The notes below the pieces were generated by a model that searched no databases, had not been told where the DNA came from, and saw only the letters and a program-made list of their open reading frames with translations. A DNA stretch of 19,621 nucleotides, taken from positions 1-19,621 of the forward strand of contig JBLRWH010000051.1 in assembly GCA_047921395.1 (NCBI GenBank), given 5' to 3'. Position 1 is the stretch's first letter, and the number at the start of each line of letters is the position of its first letter. The DNA is from XN24 sp047921395. Its GTDB lineage: Bacteria; Pseudomonadota; Gammaproteobacteria; Steroidobacterales; XN24. Of the stretch, positions 8,203-15,678 are shown piece by piece. The position numbers and the translations under genes were made by a program.

Positions 8203-8291
8203 GGGGACATTGCTCAAACCCGCCGGTTGGGGACACTGCTCAAAACGCCGTTTGAGCAATGTCCCCAACAGGCCGTTTCGGCAATGTCCCC
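8203..8291. repeat. REP-like cluster of four hairpin-forming units
   Basis: Four related units built on ggggacattgctcaaac occur within 89 bp. Two are direct (8203-8219 and 8229-8245, the second with one internal change) and two are inverted (8250-8266 and 8276-8291, the last diverged at the outer end). Units two and three form a long hairpin across 8227-8268 with a loop of only a few bases. The cluster fills most of the 176-bp divergent gap between gloB and the methyltransferase gene. The pattern resembles REP/BIME sequences handled by RAYT (Y1-type) transposases; no transposase gene is present in this window. Confidence 0.8.
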
Positions 8292-8319
8292 ACCAGAGAG
8301 TTGGGCTATCCTTGCGCCC

Positions 8320-9024
8320 ATGGCGATTTATCCGCCCGAGCTTGCCGAGTGGCTGGAGTCCCCCACGGGGCTGCGGCTGCGGGCGGCCGAGCAGGCCGCC
8401 GCCGCCGAGCCGCTCCGGCGCGTGTTCGGCAGCCAGTTGCTGCAGGTCGGCGCGTGGGGCCGGGCCGAAGAGTTCGTCGGCCTCGCCGGGACCGTGCGGC
8501 GCGCCGTGTGCGCGGAGGCGAACGCTCCGGGCGTGAGCTTCGTGGCGGAGGATTGGCAGCTGCCGGTCGCAGGTCACTCGGTGGACGCCGTGCTGCTGCC
8601 GCACACCCACGAGCGCGCCAGCGAGCCGCACCAGCTGCTGCGCGAGTGCGAGCGCGTGCTCACCCCCGGCGGACGCCTGATCATGCTCGGCTTCAACCCG
8701 TGGAGCGTCGTGGGGCTGCGGCGGCTGTTGTCACGCGGCGCCTGGCCGCCGCAGATCGACCACATCTATTCCGAGTGGCGCCTGCGCGACTGGCTGTCGC
8801 TGCTGAACTTCGACGTGACCTCGGTGCAGCGCTACTTCCCCGCGTTCGCCGAGTCAGACGGGCGGCTGCGGCATCGCGCGCGCCGCCTGCCGGGCTACTA
8901 CGGCGGCTACCTGCTGGTCGCCGTGAAGCGCGTCCACGCGGTGACGCCGCTGCGTCGCCTGTGGACGCGGCCCGAGCGATCGCACGCCGGGCTCGCCGAG
9001 CCCACCACGCGGAGCCGGCTTTGA
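8320..9024 (+). CDS. Class I SAM-dependent methyltransferase, YafS-like
   Basis: Putative methyltransferase of 234 residues with unknown substrate. The visible fold elements are LLQVGAWG (a degenerate SAM-binding loop), DWQLPVAGHSVDAVLLPHTHE, LLRECERVLTPGGRLIMLGFNPWSVVGLRRL (typical strand-4/helix region after the SAM site) and RLPGYYGGYLLVAVKR. The position between gloB and rnhA matches E. coli yafS, which encodes a protein of the same class. The ATG at 8320 is the first that begins the conserved region (MAIYPPELAEWL). Its stop overlaps the TTG start of rnhA by 3 nt, suggesting coupled translation. There is no convincing Shine-Dalgarno site. Confidence 0.86.
   Translation: MAIYPPELAEWLESPTGLRLRAAEQAAAAEPLRRVFGSQLLQVGAWGRAEEFVGLAGTVRRAVCAEANAPGVSFVAEDWQLPVAGHSVDAVLLPHTHERASEPHQLLRECERVLTPGGRLIMLGFNPWSVVGLRRLLSRGAWPPQIDHIYSEWRLRDWLSLLNFDVTSVQRYFPAFAESDGRLRHRARRLPGYYGGYLLVAVKRVHAVTPLRRLWTRPERSHAGLAEPTTRSRL
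9011..9014 (+). promoter_or_regulatory. Shine-Dalgarno site for the TTG start of rnhA
   Basis: The tetramer ggag lies 6 nt before the TTG at 9021-9023, inside the end of the methyltransferase gene. The first in-frame ATG of the RNase H frame (9156) is past the first catalytic Asp, so an upstream non-ATG start is required. Confidence 0.6.
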
Positions 9025-9458
9025 CGGCTGTCGAGGCGTGGACCGACGGCGCCTGTCGCGGCAATCCCGGCCCGGGCGGCTGGGGCGTGCTGCTGCGCGC
9101 TGCAGGCCGCGAGCGGGAGCTGAAAGGCGCCGAGCCGCTGACCACGAACAACCGCATGGAACTCACTGCGGCCATCATGGCGCTGCAGTCGCTCAAGCGG
9201 CCGTGCAGCGTGGACCTCTATACCGACTCGCAGTACGTCCGCGGCGGGATCACCGAGTGGATGACCGGCTGGAAGAAGAACGGCTGGCGCACCGCCGGGC
9301 GCCAACCCGTGAAGAACCAGGACCTGTGGCAGGCGCTGGACGCCGCGGCCGCGCGCCACGAGGTGCGCTGGCACTGGGTCAAGGGCCACAGCGGCCATCC
9401 CGAGAACGATCGTGCGGATGCGCTGGCGAACGAGGCCATTGATGAACTCGGTCCATGA
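9021..9458 (+). CDS. rnhA: Ribonuclease HI
   Basis: Cleaves the RNA strand of RNA:DNA hybrids and so removes R-loops and RNA primers. The 145-residue product has the four metal-binding carboxylates of RNase HI: D9 in WTDGACRGNPGPGGWG, E47 in NNRMELTAAI, D69 in YTDSQYV and D133 in NDRADALANEA. The basic handle-like region WKKNGWRTAGRQPVKN and the motif VKGHSGHPEND are also present. The start is a TTG overlapping the TGA of the methyltransferase gene (TTGA, 9021-9024), with ggag 6 nt upstream. Unlike in E. coli, where rnhA and dnaQ are divergent, here both point the same way, separated by repeat copy 3. Confidence 0.96.
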   Translation: MTAVEAWTDGACRGNPGPGGWGVLLRAAGRERELKGAEPLTTNNRMELTAAIMALQSLKRPCSVDLYTDSQYVRGGITEWMTGWKKNGWRTAGRQPVKNQDLWQALDAAAARHEVRWHWVKGHSGHPENDRADALANEAIDELGP

Positions 9459-9461
9459 AGA

Positions 9462-9699
9462 GGCTCGCGCGGCGGCGCAGAGAGGCAGAGATACAGAGAA
9501 TGGGAAATAGAAAAATGGGAACAGGGCGGCCGGGCCGGGATCGTCACCAGGCATGGTGGCGTCCCGCCAGCACGCTGGCCCGATGAACCGGTATTCTCGT
9601 CGCCCCTCATCCCCCGCCGTCAAGCCACATGCACCTACCTGACCAATCCGATATATTCACTACTCCGCGTCTCTGCCCCTCCGCGCCTCCGCGCGAGCC
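9462..9699. repeat. Inverted-arm repeat element, copy 3
   Basis: The left arm (9462-9499) and right arm (9663-9699) are inverted copies with several mismatches; the left arm carries ggcgg and atacaga variants. The interior begins with an A-rich head (about 9500-9517) and ends with atatatt (about 9651-9657) next to the right arm, as in other copies, but its middle is unrelated to theirs. The element starts 3 nt after the rnhA stop and ends 24 nt before the dnaQ ATG, so it makes up nearly the whole 265-bp gap and the 5' region of dnaQ. Confidence 0.88.
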
Positions 9700-9723
9700 T
9701 CTTTTCTTCACGAGCTACGCCCC

Positions 9724-10443
9724 ATGAGACAGATCGTCCTCGACACCGAAACCACCGGCCTCGAGCCCGCCGAGGGTCACCGCATCATCGAGATCGGCTG
9801 CGTCGAGATCCTGCACCGGCGGCCTACCGGGCGCACCTTCCACCAGTACCTCAACCCGGAGCGCGATATCGATCGCGCCGCCGAGGACGTCCACGGCCTG
9901 TCCAGGGCGTTCCTCGCCGAAAAGCCGCGCTTCAGCGAGGTCGCCGCCGAGTTCCTCGCCTTCATCGACGGCGCCGAGCTGGTCATTCACAATGCCGCCT
10001 TCGACGTCGGCTTCCTGGATGCCGAGCTCGCGCGGCTCGATCCGCCGGCGCCGCCGCTCGCCACGACCTGCGGCATCCTCGACACGCTGATGCTCGCGCG
10101 CCAGCTGTATCCCGGCCAGCGCCAGAGCCTCGACGCGCTGTGCAAGCGCTATGGTGTGGACAACTCCGGCCGCGACCTGCACGGCGCGCTGCTCGACGCG
10201 CAGCTGCTCGCCGAGGTGTTCCTCGCCATGACCGGCGGGCAGGCGGAGCTCGGGCTCGCCGCGGAGAGCGGCTCGGCCGGGACGGGCCGCAAGCGGCGCA
10301 GGAAGATCAAACGGAAGGACCTGGTGCTGGTCGTGCAGCGCGCGACGGCCGAGGAGCTGGCCGCGCACGAGGCCGCGCTGGACCGGCTCGACAAGGCGGC
10401 TGGCAGTCCCTGCCTGTGGCGCCGGGCCGGGCCTCAGGCGTAG
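9724..10443 (+). CDS. dnaQ: DNA polymerase III epsilon subunit, 3'-5' proofreading exonuclease
   Basis: Proofreading subunit of the replicative polymerase core, 239 residues. The DEDDh exonuclease motifs are ExoI with D7 and E9 (VLDTETTGL), ExoII with D94 (HNAAFDVGF) and ExoIII with H153 and D158 (HGALLDAQ). A basic linker (RKRRRKIKRK) leads to a C-terminal segment (ELAAHEAALDRLDKA…CLW) of the kind that contacts the alpha subunit. The ATG is well placed for family length, although no Shine-Dalgarno site is visible. Its last 10 bases overlap the end of the convergent antiporter gene D3. Confidence 0.96.
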   Translation: MRQIVLDTETTGLEPAEGHRIIEIGCVEILHRRPTGRTFHQYLNPERDIDRAAEDVHGLSRAFLAEKPRFSEVAAEFLAFIDGAELVIHNAAFDVGFLDAELARLDPPAPPLATTCGILDTLMLARQLYPGQRQSLDALCKRYGVDNSGRDLHGALLDAQLLAEVFLAMTGGQAELGLAAESGSAGTGRKRRRKIKRKDLVLVVQRATAEELAAHEAALDRLDKAAGSPCLWRRAGPQA

Positions 10444-12119
10444 CGCGCGATCATCAGGCCGGCCAGCAGGACGGCCACCCACAACAGCATGCTGCCGATC
10501 GGCCAGGCGCGGGCCAGCACGCCCTGCGCGCCATGGTGGCGCATCAGCTCCTCCGAGAAGCGCTTCAGCAGCCCGAGCACGGCGCCGCCGAGGCTGATGC
10601 GCAGGCCGTTCAGCAGCCGCTCGACCACGCGGAACAGCTTCACCCACGCCACGCGCCAGAACCAGTCGAGGTCCAGGCTGGTCGTGAGCGTGCGCTTCAT
10701 CATCGGCAGCATCACGAAGAACGCGAGGCCGGCGAACAGCAGCAGCTGCAGCTGCGTGACGACATGCTCAGCCGTGTACGGCACGTAGTCCACGGGATAA
10801 GGCAGCATCCAGTACAGCAGCCCCGGGAACACGCCAAGGCCGATGCAAAACACCGACAGCAGCACCATCGCCGCCTGCATGTTCCACGGCGGATCCTTCG
10901 GCCGCAGCCCGGAGTCCTTCTGGAAGAACACGTACCAGGGGAACTTGATGCCGGCATGCAGGAAGACGCCAGCCGAGGCCGCGACCAGCATGAACCAGAC
11001 GAAGCCCAGCTGGCTGTCGGCGGCCGCGGACACGCTCAGTCCCTTGGAGATAAAGCCCGAGGTCAGCGGAAACGACGAGATGGCAAGCGCGCCGATGGTG
11101 CCGCAGATCGTCGTCAGCGGCATGCTCTGGTACAGCCCGCCGAGGTCGGTGCACTTGTTCTTGCCGGTCTGGTAGATCACCGCGCCCGCGCTCATGAACA
11201 GCAGCGCCTTGTAGAAGATGTGCGCGAAGGCATGCGCCGCGGCGCCGTTCAGCGCCAGCTCCGTGCCGATCCCTACGGCCACCACCATGAAGCCGACCTG
11301 GTTGATGATCGAGTAGGACAGGATGCGCCGGATATCGTTTTCCAGCAGCGCGTAAATGATCCCGTAGAACACCATCCACAGCCCGATCCAGATCAGCAGC
11401 GGCTGGCCGGGGAACAGCAGGATCAGCGCCAGCACCGCCGTCTTGGTCGTGAACGCGGACAGGAACACCGAGCCGGTTGGCGAGGACTCCGGGTAGGCGT
11501 CGGCCAGCCAGGCGCTCACCGGCGGCGCCGCGGCGTTGATGAGAATCCCGATGAACACCATCCAGGTATCGAAGTTGTCCAGCACCAGCGGCCGGATCTC
11601 CACCGAGCCGGTGTGGACCATGATGCCTTCGATGCCGATCTTCAGGATGATGCCGCCGAGCAGGTGCATGATGATGTAGCGGATCCCGGCGCGCTTGGAG
11701 CCGAGGGTCCCGCCCGACCACACCACCACCACCGAGAACAGCGCCATCAGCTCCCAGAAGATGAACATCACGATCAGGTCGCCGGCGAAGCTGACGCCGA
11801 TCGCACCCGAGGCATAGGCCATCGCCGCGGCGAGCTCGTACCACTTGGCCTGCTTGAAGGAGAACAGCGCGCCGGCGAAGGCCATGAGCGAGAACACCGT
11901 CGCGAACAGCCGCCGCAATGGCCCGCCCTCGATGAGCTGCACCTCGTAGCCGAGGAAGGTCGCGCTCAGCAGGACGCCGTCGGGCACCTGCCAGACGGCG
12001 TACAGGGTCGCCAGCGGCGCGGCGAGCGCGATCACGGGACGCAGCGCCGGCTGCACGATGGCGACCAGCGCCGCGCCCAACAGCAAGATCAGTGCCGGCG
12101 GAATGATGATCTCAAACAT
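10434..12119 (-). CDS. Mrp-type antiporter, third NuoL/M/N-like subunit (D3)
   Basis: Polytopic membrane protein of 561 residues from the proton-conducting transporter family shared by Mrp antiporters and complex I. The TM5 glutamate is kept (E123 in FIFWELMALF), as are a later Lys in FTTKTAVLAL and the GFISKG motif. At the TM7 position where D1 has K218 and D2 has K224, it has N195: NAAAPPVSAWLADAY against the usual K…P.HxWLP. His and Pro of that motif are also changed. Similar NAxAPPxSAWL forms are, as I recall, found in other gammaproteobacterial Mrp-like operons. It is the last gene of the operon; its start overlaps the small upstream gene by 8 nt. A long C-terminal extension continues past the transporter core. 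Confidence 0.88.
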   Translation of the reverse strand: MFEIIIPPALILLLGAALVAIVQPALRPVIALAAPLATLYAVWQVPDGVLLSATFLGYEVQLIEGGPLRRLFATVFSLMAFAGALFSFKQAKWYELAAAMAYASGAIGVSFAGDLIVMFIFWELMALFSVVVVWSGGTLGSKRAGIRYIIMHLLGGIILKIGIEGIMVHTGSVEIRPLVLDNFDTWMVFIGILINAAAPPVSAWLADAYPESSPTGSVFLSAFTTKTAVLALILLFPGQPLLIWIGLWMVFYGIIYALLENDIRRILSYSIINQVGFMVVAVGIGTELALNGAAAHAFAHIFYKALLFMSAGAVIYQTGKNKCTDLGGLYQSMPLTTICGTIGALAISSFPLTSGFISKGLSVSAAADSQLGFVWFMLVAASAGVFLHAGIKFPWYVFFQKDSGLRPKDPPWNMQAAMVLLSVFCIGLGVFPGLLYWMLPYPVDYVPYTAEHVVTQLQLLLFAGLAFFVMLPMMKRTLTTSLDLDWFWRVAWVKLFRVVERLLNGLRISLGGAVLGLLKRFSEELMRHHGAQGVLARAWPIGSMLLWVAVLLAGLMIARYA

Positions 12120-12384
12120 CGCTATCCGTGTAGTAGTTCTCGGGGCGCTTGACCAGGAAGCCGAGCAGCTTCGCGACCACCACCATCGCGACGCAGGTCA
12201 AAAAGCCGTACCATGCATTGAAGCCGAAGACGCCGTCCACGCCGAAGTAGTCGTGCACCGGAATAATCCACTGCGCGACCACGGTCAGCGCCAACACCAC
12301 GCCAAAGATCCGCCACAGCCAGCGAATCGTCGCCGGGCGGACCAGCCAGTGAAGCTCTTTTCCCTTCTCGTCGCGTGCGCTCAT
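12112..12384 (-). CDS. Small two-helix membrane protein of the Mrp operon, function unknown
   Basis: A 90-residue protein with a short charged N-terminus (MSARDEKGKELHW), a first membrane helix at about 21-42, a linker HDYFGVDGVFGFNAWYGF, a second helix at about 56-75, and a basic/aromatic tail KRPENYY. It resembles none of the canonical Mrp subunits A-G. The gene is locked into the operon: its ATG overlaps the stop of D2 by 4 nt (ATGA) and its end overlaps the start of D3 by 8 nt. Similar small proteins with an FGFxAWYGF-type linker are, from memory, found next to Mrp-like D subunits in other proteobacteria. A structural or assembly role in the antiporter is inference from position only. Confidence 0.82.
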   Translation of the reverse strand: MSARDEKGKELHWLVRPATIRWLWRIFGVVLALTVVAQWIIPVHDYFGVDGVFGFNAWYGFLTCVAMVVVAKLLGFLVKRPENYYTDSDV

Positions 12385-13853
12385 CCCGGTCCCCTCAGAA
12401 TGCCGTACTCGAGGTCTACCACCGGGCCGTTGTAGACGAAGAACAGCAGCACCAGCGCCGCGGTCGTGGTGAGCGCGACCACCATCGGCCACGGCGCCTC
12501 GCCGTGGTCCTTCTTCGGCGGCACGTTCTCCTCGTCGAAGAACGCCCGGAAGATGATCGGCAGGAAGTAGGCCGCGTTCAAGGCCGTCGCGATCACCAGC
12601 ACCGCGAGCACGAAGAAATTATCGTTCTCGAAAGCACCGGCGATCATGTACCACTTCGAGACGAAGCCCGCGGTCGGCGGCACGCCGATCATCGACAGCC
12701 CGCCGATGGCGAAGGCCGTCATCGTCCAGGGCATGCGCCGCCCGATGCCCGACAGCTGCGTGATCTCCGTCTTCTTCGAGGCCACGTAGATGGCGCCGGC
12801 GGCGAAAAACAGCGTGATCTTGCCGAAGGCGTGCGCGACGATGTGGATCGCCGCGCCGATTTCCGACGATGGCGCCAGCACCAGCGCCGCGAGCACGATG
12901 TAGGACAGCTGGCTGATGGTCGAGTACGCCAGCATGCGCTTGAGGTTGTTCTGCCGCAGCGCCACCACCGAGGCGACGATGATGGTGAAGCCGACCAGGT
13001 ACACCAGCAGGCGTTCCTCGGGCACGTCCACCAGGAAGTCCAGCCCGAAGATGTAGATGATGATCTTGGTGATCGCGAACACGCCGGCCTTGACCACGGC
13101 AACCGCGTGCAGCAGCGCCGAGACCGGCGTCGGCGCGACCATCGCGGCGGGAAGCCAGCGGTGCACCGGCATCACCGCCGCCTTGCCGACACCGAGCACG
13201 AACATCAGCAGCAGCACGGTGGCGAGGCCGCCGCTGAGGCGGCCTTCCAGCACGCCGCCCGGCGTGAAGTCGAGCGTCCCGGCCACCGACCAGGTCCAGA
13301 TGATGGCGGGCAGGAGCAGGCCGATCGACGTCGCCAGCAAGATGCCGAGGTAGGTGCGCGCGCCTTTCTTCGCCGCCTCGTCGCCCTTGTGCGCCACCAG
13401 CGGATAGGTCGAGAGCGTCAGCACCTCGTAGAACACGAACAGCGTCAGCAGGTTGGCGGAGAACGCCACGCCCATCGCCGCGGCGAGGGCAATCGCGAAG
13501 CAGGCGTAGAAGCGCGTCTGGTGCTGCTCGTTGTTGCCGCGCATGTAGCCGATCGAGTAGACCGAGGTCACGACCCACAACCCGCTGGCCACGGCCGCGA
13601 ACAGGATCGACAGCGGCTCGGTGTGCAGCGCGATGCTCAGGCCGGGCAGCATCTCGATGAGCGTGATCTCGATGATCTCGTCGCGCGTCAGGCTCCACAG
13701 GATGCGCAGCACCACGCCGAACAGCGTCACCGCCGTGACCAGCGTGACGGCCTCGCGCAGGTTCGGCCACCGGCCTGCGAGCACAATCAGCAGCGCACCG
13801 ACCAGCGGCACCAGGATCGCGATCTCAAGGGCCGTGGAGGCGCTGAAGATCAT
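12381..13853 (-). CDS. Mrp-type antiporter, second NuoL/M/N-like subunit (D2)
   Basis: A 490-residue polytopic transporter subunit with the residues expected for a working proton channel: TM5 E143 in FVFYEVLTLSTYPLV, TM7 K224 in GVGKAAVMPVHRWLP, a second Lys in AVVKAGVFAI, and GFVSKWY near the C-terminus. The N-terminal SIGYMRG stretch and the KGDEAAKKGARTYL loop resemble the N-terminal half of MrpA and NuoL more than classic MrpD. It may therefore stand in for the missing MrpA N-terminal domain (inference). Its ATG overlaps the D1 stop by 4 nt and its stop overlaps the next start by 4 nt. Confidence 0.9.
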   Translation of the reverse strand: MIFSASTALEIAILVPLVGALLIVLAGRWPNLREAVTLVTAVTLFGVVLRILWSLTRDEIIEITLIEMLPGLSIALHTEPLSILFAAVASGLWVVTSVYSIGYMRGNNEQHQTRFYACFAIALAAAMGVAFSANLLTLFVFYEVLTLSTYPLVAHKGDEAAKKGARTYLGILLATSIGLLLPAIIWTWSVAGTLDFTPGGVLEGRLSGGLATVLLLMFVLGVGKAAVMPVHRWLPAAMVAPTPVSALLHAVAVVKAGVFAITKIIIYIFGLDFLVDVPEERLLVYLVGFTIIVASVVALRQNNLKRMLAYSTISQLSYIVLAALVLAPSSEIGAAIHIVAHAFGKITLFFAAGAIYVASKKTEITQLSGIGRRMPWTMTAFAIGGLSMIGVPPTAGFVSKWYMIAGAFENDNFFVLAVLVIATALNAAYFLPIIFRAFFDEENVPPKKDHGEAPWPMVVALTTTAALVLLFFVYNGPVVDLEYGILRGPG

Positions 13854-15310
13854 GGCGCGACACCCGACAGCAGCGCCGCGGCGCGCTCCGCCATGCCGAC
13901 CGTGACGCGCGTGTCGATGCCGAACCAGAAGTTGGCGAGGATCAGCACCCAGGTCGGCACCAGCAGCGACAGCGGCGCCTCGCAGCGCTCAGTGCTTTCG
14001 CCTTCCTGGAAGTAGGCCACCTCGACGACCCGCCAGATGTAGATGATCGCCAGCAGCGAGCCGACGATGATCACCGCCACGATCGGCCACCAGCCGAGCT
14101 CGATGGCCGCCAGCACCAGGTACCACTTGCTGATGAAGCCCACCGTCAGCGGCACGCCGATCAGGCTCAGGCCGCCGGCGACGAACGCCGCCATCGTCCA
14201 GGGCATGCGCCGGCCGAGGCCGCGGAACACGCTGATATCCGAAGTGCCGAAGCGGATCGCGATGCAGCCGAGCGCCATGAACAGCGCGCCCTTCATCAGC
14301 GCGTGGTTGAACACGTGCAGCAGCGCGGCGGTGAGGCCGGCAGTGGTCGCCATGCCTATGCCGAGCACCATGTAGCCGATCTGCGCCACCGACGAGTAGG
14401 CCAGCATGCGCTTGATCTTGTCCTGGCCGATCGCGACCACCGAGGTGCTCAGCAGGCCGATGACCGCGAGCGGCACGAGCAGATACGCGGTCGGCATGTC
14501 GCCGAAGGAGAACGCGGGACCGAAGATCGTGTAGATGAAGCGCACCAGGACGTAGATCGCGACCTTGGTCGCGGTGGCGGCCATCAGCGCCGTGACCGCG
14601 CTCGGCGCGTAGGTGTAGGCGTTCGGCAGCCACAGGTGCAGCGGGAACAACGCCAGCTTCAGGCAGATGCCGACGACGATGAAGCCGTAGGCCGTGTGCA
14701 CCGTGCGCGTCGCGGCCACCTCCGGCAGGCGCGCCGCCAGGTCGGCCATGTTCAGCGTCCCCGTCATGGCGTACAGCAGGCCGACGCCGATCAGGAAGAA
14801 GGTCGCGCCGACCGTGCCCATGATGAGGTACGAGAACGAAGCGGTTAGCGCGCGCCGGTCGCGGCCGAGCGCGATCAGCGTGTAGGTGGCGAGCGAGGAA
14901 ATCTCGAGGAACACAAACACGTTGAAGGCGTCGCCCGTGACCGCGATACCCATCTGCCCCGCGAGGAACAGCAGCATCGCGGCGTACAGGTAGGGCGATT
15001 TCTCGACCGGCACCTCGGACGCCAGGCTGCGCCCGGCGAACGGCAGCACCACCGCCGCCAGCCCGGCTACCAGCAGCGCGAGCAGCGCGTTGGCCGGGTC
15101 GAGGCGGTACTCGATCCCGACCGGCGGCGCCCAGTTGCCCATCCAGTAGCTCAGTGGTCCGAGGTCCATGACCTGCGACGCCAGCGTCACCGCGGCGAAC
15201 AGCATGAACCAGCTCACGGCCGTGGCCCACAGCCAGGGCAGCCGCCCGGCCGGCAACAGCGTCGAGACCGCCGCGCCGAGCAGCGGCGCGACGACGATCA
15301 TCGCGAGCAT
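13850..15310 (-). CDS. mrpD: Mrp-type antiporter subunit D (D1)
   Basis: A 486-residue NuoN/MrpD-like membrane protein of the cation/proton antiporter. The proton-path residues are E136 (VFVFLEISSLATY) and K218 (GICLKLALFPLHLWLPNAY), with a further Lys in ATATKVAIYVLVR and the GFISKWYLVLAA motif. Of the three homologous subunits it looks most like ordinary MrpD and directly follows MrpC, as in standard operons. The chosen ATG (15308-15310) lies 14 nt after the mrpC stop; another ATG at 15301 is possible, and neither has a clear Shine-Dalgarno site. The stop overlaps the start of D2 (ATGA, 13850-13853). Confidence 0.91.
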   Translation of the reverse strand: MLAMIVVAPLLGAAVSTLLPAGRLPWLWATAVSWFMLFAAVTLASQVMDLGPLSYWMGNWAPPVGIEYRLDPANALLALLVAGLAAVVLPFAGRSLASEVPVEKSPYLYAAMLLFLAGQMGIAVTGDAFNVFVFLEISSLATYTLIALGRDRRALTASFSYLIMGTVGATFFLIGVGLLYAMTGTLNMADLAARLPEVAATRTVHTAYGFIVVGICLKLALFPLHLWLPNAYTYAPSAVTALMAATATKVAIYVLVRFIYTIFGPAFSFGDMPTAYLLVPLAVIGLLSTSVVAIGQDKIKRMLAYSSVAQIGYMVLGIGMATTAGLTAALLHVFNHALMKGALFMALGCIAIRFGTSDISVFRGLGRRMPWTMAAFVAGGLSLIGVPLTVGFISKWYLVLAAIELGWWPIVAVIIVGSLLAIIYIWRVVEVAYFQEGESTERCEAPLSLLVPTWVLILANFWFGIDTRVTVGMAERAAALLSGVAP

Positions 15311-15324
15311 GTGGTTGGCCGCGT

Positions 15325-15678
15325 TCAGGGTGCGTCGTCCTGGGCCTGGACCTGGTCTTCCTCGACCGTGCCGTACGCCTCGCGGATGCGCACGACCAAC
15401 GCCAGCCCGACGGCCGTCGTGGCGACGCCGACGACGATGGCGGTGAGGATCAGCACGTGCGGCAGCGGGTTCGAGTAGCGCTCGAAGTCCTCGGACAGGA
15501 TCGGCACCGTGCCGCCGTCCAGCACGCCCAGGCTGATGAACAGGATGAACACCGAGACCTGGAAGATGTTCAGGCCCGCGATCTTCTTCACCAGGTTGGT
15601 GCGCGAGATCATCGTGTAGAAACCGATCATCGAGAGAATGATCGCGACGTGGTAGTTGTAGTGCGCGAAAAAGCTCAC
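15325..15678 (-). CDS. mrpC: Mrp-type Na+/H+ antiporter subunit C
   Basis: A 117-residue NuoK-like subunit with three predicted membrane helices. Family marks are RTNLVKKIAGLNIFQVSVFI in the middle and NPLPHVLILTAIVVGVA before the last helix, the latter being the N/D-PLPxxLxLTAIVVG signature of MrpC. The C-terminal tail is acidic and polar (VEEDQVQAQDD). Its ATG overlaps the stop of the upstream MrpA-C/MrpB fusion by 4 nt, so translation is probably coupled. Confidence 0.93.
   Translation of the reverse strand: MSFFAHYNYHVAIILSMIGFYTMISRTNLVKKIAGLNIFQVSVFILFISLGVLDGGTVPILSEDFERYSNPLPHVLILTAIVVGVATTAVGLALVVRIREAYGTVEEDQVQAQDDAP

Noticed and set aside
8144..8236. N-terminal extension of gloB from an ATG at 8236
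   Set aside because: The added residues (FEQCPQ-type) are encoded by the REP-like units, and glyoxalase II normally begins close to MLKV.. as at 8143.
10140..12152. Long plus-strand open frame (670 codons) across dnaQ and antiporter D3
   Set aside because: It begins inside dnaQ in another frame and is antisense to D3. Its Gln/His/Arg/Glu-rich product has no domain.
12375..14015. Plus-strand open frame (546 codons) antisense to antiporter D2
   Set aside because: The composition is a mirror of the hydrophobic D2 gene (His/Arg/Asp/Gln rich), with no motifs and no Shine-Dalgarno context.
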